Assembly: GCF_009765275.1 (NCBI RefSeq)
Contig: NZ_VOPH01000002.1
Location: 186,001-250,000, forward strand
Direction: 5' to 3'
Source of the DNA: Chachezhania sediminis
Lineage (GTDB): Bacteria > Pseudomonadota > Alphaproteobacteria > Rhodobacterales > Rhodobacteraceae
Length of the DNA: 64,000 nt
Under the pieces are notes generated by a model, which did not search any database, had not been told where the DNA came from, and saw nothing but the letters and a program-made list of their open reading frames with translations. The position numbers and the translations under genes were made by a program. Positions 60,424 to 64,000 of the stretch are shown here, in pieces. Numbering within the stretch: the stretch's first letter is position 1; each line of letters begins with the position of its first letter.

Positions 60424-61863
60424 ATGAGCGGCCCCCAGTTCTTCCACCTCCAGAGCTTTTCGCGCAAGGCCAACCCCGCCGGCCAATCGGTCGAGCAGGT
60501 GCTGGCCGAAGCGGCCCGCGTCCCCCGGTTTTCCACCCACGTCCCCTCCCCTCGTTCGCCGCGCGTCGTCGCGGGTCTGCACCCGGCGCGGATCAAGGAG
60601 CGTCATGATGCGATGGTGGAGGCCGGGCGGATTTCCGTGACGCTGGCCGATGGCTCGACCAAGGAGCGCGGCATTCGCAAGGATCGGCACACGCTGCTGA
60701 CCTGTGTGGCCTCGCATCCGCTCCTGTCCAGCCAGGTCGAGGCGGACGCGGAAGCCCGTCGGAAATATGAGACCTGGGTTGAGTACAACCTCGCCCATTT
60801 CCGGCGGATGTTCGGCGACAAGCTGATGGGCGTGGTCGAGCACCTCGATGAAGAGCACCCGCATCTGCACGCCTTCGTCCTGCCGACGGATGATCCCACC
60901 TGTTCCGCCCGCGACCTGAACCCAGCCTGGGCCGCGAAGACCGAAGCCGAAGCCGCCGCCCGCGAGGCCGGGCACGATGCAAAGGCCGCGGTGAAACTCG
61001 GGAACAAGGCCTACAAGGCCCGGGCGCGGGAGCTTCAGGACGAGTACCATCGCGAGGTCGGCATTGCCGCCGCGCTCACCCGGCTGGGTCCGAAGCGAGA
61101 AAGGCTGTCCCGGGCAGAGTGGCGCGCGCGAAAGGCGGCTGCGGAGCAGGATGCGCTGCTGCTGAGGGAGATGGAGGATCGTGTCTCGGCGCTGGCCATC
61201 CACGAGGAAGAACTCTCGGCCACGGAGGAGGAGATCACGGCCCGTCTGGCGGAGCAGCTGGAACAAGCCGCCCTCCTGGACGCCGAGGCAGAGGCGAAAC
61301 GACAGAGCGCCTCGACCGAAAGCGACGCACTGCTCGAGGCGGCCCGCCGTGATCGGGAGGCGGCAGTGGCCAGGCTGGCCACTGCGGAGGCGGAGGCAAG
61401 AAGGCTGGAAAACCGTGCCCGGAAGAAGGCCGAGGAAGATACCGCCGTGGCCGACGCCTATCTCCTCGACGCCAAGCGGAAGGCTCGGCAGCTGCGGCTC
61501 GACGCCGAGCGCAAGATGGAGGAGGTCCACTCCCAGGCCGATTCCTTTCGCCGGGACGGGGTGCATGAGGCCTTCGAGCTGGCCCGCAAGCTGATGATCG
61601 GCGTGCTGACCGGTGAAGTCGCGCCGGCGCCAAGGGGGGAAGGCTGGACCATCCACGATGAGCGCCTGAAGCGTCGGGTCGGAGAGCTGGGTGTCGCCAG
61701 CTCCCTGGATCGTATCCTCCAGATCGTCTCCCGGTGCTGGGAGCTGATCAAGCGCCACCTGAAACCGGCTGCGGCCGAGGCTGAATTGAGCGACCTGGTG
61801 GAGGATAAGCTCCCGATCGGGCGCGATCCGCTACATCAGCCCGAGAAGGGGATCGAACCATGA
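60424..61863 (+). CDS. MobV/Pre-type plasmid relaxase
   Basis: A 479-residue protein. The N-terminal 200 residues hold the relaxase: a conserved basic start FHLQSFSRKANPAGQSVEQVLAEAAR, and the metal triad in VVEHLDEEHPHLHAFVLP (H140, D142, E143, H147, H149). This matches MobV/Pre (Mob_Pre) relaxases, which nick oriT and lead DNA transfer. From about residue 200 it becomes a long, charged coiled coil (REMEDRVSALAIHEEELSATEEEITARLAEQ and on to about residue 390). The end (about 410-479) is unassigned. The 3' end overlaps the next gene by 4 bp. Confidence 0.75.
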   Translation: MSGPQFFHLQSFSRKANPAGQSVEQVLAEAARVPRFSTHVPSPRSPRVVAGLHPARIKERHDAMVEAGRISVTLADGSTKERGIRKDRHTLLTCVASHPLLSSQVEADAEARRKYETWVEYNLAHFRRMFGDKLMGVVEHLDEEHPHLHAFVLPTDDPTCSARDLNPAWAAKTEAEAAAREAGHDAKAAVKLGNKAYKARARELQDEYHREVGIAAALTRLGPKRERLSRAEWRARKAAAEQDALLLREMEDRVSALAIHEEELSATEEEITARLAEQLEQAALLDAEAEAKRQSASTESDALLEAARRDREAAVARLATAEAEARRLENRARKKAEEDTAVADAYLLDAKRKARQLRLDAERKMEEVHSQADSFRRDGVHEAFELARKLMIGVLTGEVAPAPRGEGWTIHDERLKRRVGELGVASSLDRILQIVSRCWELIKRHLKPAAAEAELSDLVEDKLPIGRDPLHQPEKGIEP

Positions 61864-62228
61864 CCCGAGAGCTGGACGCCCGGATCGGAGAGCTTCGGGC
61901 CAGACGAAGCGACACGATCCGGAAGACGGAGGCAGAGCTGGCAGAGATCCAGGCTGAGCTCGAACGGCAGATGACGGCCTTCCGCAAGGAGGTGGCGGCT
62001 GAGGCAAATCGGATCGGTGGCGACATGCAGGTCACCGGCCGAAGGGTTGTTGCGGCGGAAAAACGGCAAGCGAAGCTCGAGGCAGACCTCGCCATCCTAG
62101 GCAAGGAGAGCGGCCTCCTTTTGCGGAGACACAAGCGTCTTGGTCTGGGCATATTGCTGGGAAGCGTCCTGCTGGGCGGCGCCTTCATATCCCTGGCGCT
62201 CTGGGGGGCACCGCATTGGCCCTATTGA
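61860..62228 (+). CDS. Coiled-coil, single-membrane-helix protein
   Basis: A 122-residue protein made of a charged coiled coil (RELDARIGELRARRSDTIRKTEAELAEIQAELERQMTAFRKEVAAEANRI) and a C-terminal membrane helix (LGLGILLGSVLLGGAFISLALWG). ATGA overlap with the relaxase makes it a partner, possibly linking the relaxosome to the membrane. It has no homologue that I can name. Confidence 0.6.
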   Translation: MTRELDARIGELRARRSDTIRKTEAELAEIQAELERQMTAFRKEVAAEANRIGGDMQVTGRRVVAAEKRQAKLEADLAILGKESGLLLRRHKRLGLGILLGSVLLGGAFISLALWGAPHWPY

Positions 62229-62333
62229 TCACCTCGGCGATGACGGGATCAATCATGATCGGTTGCCCCGATCACGACGCGATGCACTATTCAAAGGCAC
62301 GACCGGCTGCCATCGGACAAGGGGGCCTGAAGA

Positions 62334-62822
62334 ATGCGACACATGAGCTGTGAGGATTGGTTGTCCGCTATCGAGCAGGCCGAGGCTGGGCCGAACTCAG
62401 GTGACATCGATGGCGCCCCGATGATCGACAACTGGTTCCTTGTCTGGCGCGACGGTGATGCCATCCGGGCCGACGGCGACGTGAGCGGCCACCCAGAGAT
62501 TTCAGACCCATGGGTGACGACGTCTCCTGTGCTGGGTTTCCGGTACGATTTCGACCTTGAGGCAGGCTGGTTGCGGACAATGTCGCGCTGGTATCGCCTT
62601 GGTCGGCTGAGGGCGGTGCCGGTTGCGTCACCTGATCCGCAGGCAAAGCGGAGAGAAGCTCTTGATGCCGCGCAGGATCTGCTCAGACGACTTCGGGAGG
62701 CTTGGCGAGACCAAGTCTCGTCGGGCGGACGACCAGTGGCAACTGAACTGCCAGAGTCGGAGACGGTTGGGGGCGATTGGCCGAATGAGCCCCTTGGCCC
62801 GGTCACGGGCCTCTTCATCTAG
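62334..62822 (+). CDS. Hypothetical protein, DUF6634-like
   Basis: A 162-residue protein with DNWFLVWRDGDAIRADGDVSGHPEISDPWVTTSPVLGFRYDFDLEAGWLRTMSRWYRLGRL; the W-x-R-T-x-S-R-W-Y-R-L-G-R segment recalls the DUF6634 family of Rhodobacterales mobile regions. The C-terminal third is charged and unassigned. It lies 105 bp after the coiled-coil gene and has no visible link in function. Confidence 0.45.
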   Translation: MRHMSCEDWLSAIEQAEAGPNSGDIDGAPMIDNWFLVWRDGDAIRADGDVSGHPEISDPWVTTSPVLGFRYDFDLEAGWLRTMSRWYRLGRLRAVPVASPDPQAKRREALDAAQDLLRRLREAWRDQVSSGGRPVATELPESETVGGDWPNEPLGPVTGLFI

Positions 62823-62935
62823 CGGGAGTCAGTTGTGCCCGGAAACGTTCGAAAGATCATGGGAAACGCCGTCTCAGACTCGAGGCGGCCCTTGTTCTAC
62901 CTGTGTGGAAGAAGTGCGAACTTGGAGAGACGCTG

Positions 62936-63328
62936 ATGTCAGAGATAGGTGGCAAATACCTTTTCGGAACTTGGCTGAGCGCCACTGAAATCGCAAATCT
63001 TGCAGTCTGCGCCGACGTGTCAGAACGGGGCGAAGCATGGACCGCGGAAGCGAAGGACGCCGTCTACAAGCAGCTCAAGCCCACGATATCACCGCACATC
63101 AGCTCGCGATCCCGCGGCGGTGCCGGGTCCACGAGAAGCCTCGACCAAGCCTATCAGCTCCTCCTGCTTGACCTGGCCACAAACGGAATGGACGCGCCCG
63201 AAGCCGTCATGCGGAAGCTCCTGACGATCTGGGCTCTGGAGACGTTTGGTCGCAGCACTGCGCTATCGGGGTTCGATGATGGTCAAGTTCTCGACGCCGT
63301 GCTCGAGGAACTCGGCCTGTCATCCTAG
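62936..63328 (+). CDS. Hypothetical protein of the mobile element
   Basis: A 130-residue protein (MSEIGGKYLFGTWLSATEIANLAVCADVSERGEAW, a GSTRSLDQAYQLLLLDLATNGMDAPEAVMRKLLTIWALETF core). GGAGAG precedes the ATG. I do not recognise it. It is helical and acidic at the end and closes the plus-strand gene run of the element. Confidence 0.5.
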   Translation: MSEIGGKYLFGTWLSATEIANLAVCADVSERGEAWTAEAKDAVYKQLKPTISPHISSRSRGGAGSTRSLDQAYQLLLLDLATNGMDAPEAVMRKLLTIWALETFGRSTALSGFDDGQVLDAVLEELGLSS

Positions 63329-63833
63329 TTGCACCCAGAAACTGGCTAGGTTCGGCCCGAACTGGTCATGCGGCGGCATAGCGGCCAGGGCCAGTCTCCA
63401 TGGCGGGCGACTTGGTATTCGGCCCAAAGGAGCCATTCAACTCCCTTGCTCGGCGCGGTCGGTTCTGGCCCGAAGCCGACCTTCGTGATGGCCAAAGCGG
63501 AAGACCGTCTTTATCCCAGCCACCACTGTGCGCCGCACAAAGTGAGAGTTCGACCTAAGACTAGGAGCTTAAAACTGTCTGAGGTGACAGTGGCATGGCC
63601 TCCGCAGAAAGCCTCAACCGCACGCCTTCAACCCAAGCATGGCCGACACATCGTCCGGCGTCCGCATCTCGATCCTCCCCGACACCACCGTCGGCGAAAG
63701 ACCTTTCCTCAAATCGTTCATCTTGGAACCTCCTCTCCACAGGAGGGGGCAGTTCCTCATGTCGACAGGGGGTCAGTTTGCCGTGTCGCCTGACACGTGG
63801 CAAATTACCTTGATGCTGCCCGCATGCACCGTG
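63329..63833. other. Non-coding stretch at the right end of the element
   Basis: About 500 bp with no gene I trust. It holds the repeats listed separately and no complete RNA gene. It may mark the junction between the mobilizable element and another inserted sequence. Confidence 0.45.
63745..63790. repeat. Tandem imperfect repeat with terminal-inverted-repeat look
   Basis: Two copies with a period of about 23 bp: GGGGGCAGTTCCTCATGTCG (63745 onward) and GGGGGTCAGTTTGCCGTGTC (63768 onward). A hairpin based on GTGTC-gcct-GACAC (63783-63796) overlaps the second. Repeated motifs like these occur at the ends of IS21-type elements, but I see no transposase on either side. Confidence 0.4.
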
Positions 63834-63998
63834 TCAGGCGCGGGCGGCGCAAAGCTCCAGCAGCGATTGACCTGCGCTGCGAAGTTCGCGCGCGATGACC
63901 TTGTCCAGCCCGTGCAGATCTGCGCCGCCGCCGAGTGCGGACAGTTGGTCGTGCAGATCCTGGACCTCTTGCACAGAGGCGCCATTCAGGAACGCATC
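63834..63998 (-). CDS. Partial CDS running off the right edge
   Basis: The minus strand is open from the right edge to a TGA at 63834-63836, giving the last 54 residues of a protein (ending SAGQSLLELCAARA). The text is helical (EVQDLHDQLSALGGGADLHGL, LDKVIARELRS) with GC-rich third positions as in the neighbours. The family is not recognised. The plus strand is also open here, so the choice of strand is not certain. Confidence 0.4.
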   Translation of the reverse strand, partial: DAFLNGASVQEVQDLHDQLSALGGGADLHGLDKVIARELRSAGQSLLELCAARA

Positions 63999-64000
63999 GA

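Noticed and set aside
1-64000. CRISPR arrays, rRNA operon, complete insertion sequences
   Set aside because: No regularly spaced identical repeats, no rRNA-length conserved sequence and no transposase were found.

Overview
The window is GC-rich, densely coded DNA from an alphaproteobacterium, most likely a marine-type Rhodobacterales (Roseobacteraceae/Paracoccaceae). The grounds are three clusters typical of the group: TRAP transporters paired with catabolic enzymes, the hemY / mitofilin / hemD / tsaD / gpsA / EVE-protein neighbourhood, and a branching-type glycosyltransferase with a DUF5927-like tail. Nearly all of it looks chromosomal. The last 5.4 kb looks like an inserted mobilizable element.

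Layout. (1) 1-7.4 kb: a catabolic locus with a Rieske ring-hydroxylating dioxygenase (alpha and beta subunits), a PDR-type reductase and a diol-dehydrogenase-like SDR on the minus strand, divergent from a DctPQM TRAP importer and a MarR regulator. Together they suggest uptake and first oxidation of an aromatic acid. (2) 7.4-15.2 kb: mixed housekeeping and regulatory genes, including a PEP-mutase-like lyase, a VOC protein, TetR, a GGT-family enzyme divergent from an Lrp regulator, a cytochrome c, an S58 peptidase and the ribosome-rescue factor ArfB. (3) 15.2-15.4 kb: an 18-codon ORF whose Shine-Dalgarno sequence is a 16-nt perfect complement of the 16S rRNA 3' end, followed by a terminator. (4) 15.4-25.1 kb: a surface-glycan block with a two-domain sulfotransferase, a GT14-type enzyme, two tandem family-2-like glycosyltransferases, galE, galU, cysQ (which removes the PAP that sulfotransferases make) and an ABC-2 permease without a visible ATPase. 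(5) 25-32.3 kb: SDR, MFS carrier, small proteins, arsC, an adenine deaminase / AMP nucleosidase pair and an HU protein.

(6) 32.3-40.6 kb: a second divergent catabolic locus under an XRE-cupin regulator. The minus strand carries the regulator, an amidase, a ketopantoate-reductase-like enzyme and a class II aldolase. The plus strand carries TRAP DctM-DctP-DctQ and an ornithine-cyclodeaminase-like enzyme. (7) 40.6-42.05 kb: a lower-GC toxin-antitoxin-like pair (DUF5615 PIN-like plus MerR-DUF433) beside tRNA-Thr(CGT). (8) 42.2-49.3 kb: hemY, mitofilin and hemD, divergent from tsaD, gpsA, an EVE protein and a DUF1761 protein. (9) 49.4-58.6 kb: a DUF2853 gene with an apparent frameshift, an 11-mer-repeat PRC-barrel protein, ahcY, betC, and an EmrAB-type pump with its TetR repressor and twin operators. 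(10) 58.7-64 kb: an accessory region with a winged-helix replication-like protein, a MobV-type relaxase, small unknown genes, terminal-repeat-like sequence and a truncated gene at the window edge.

Gene starts were chosen from family length, ribosome-binding sites and overlaps. Several operons show 1-bp TGATG or 4-bp ATGA/GTGA stop-start overlaps. No CRISPR array, complete insertion sequence or rRNA operon is present.
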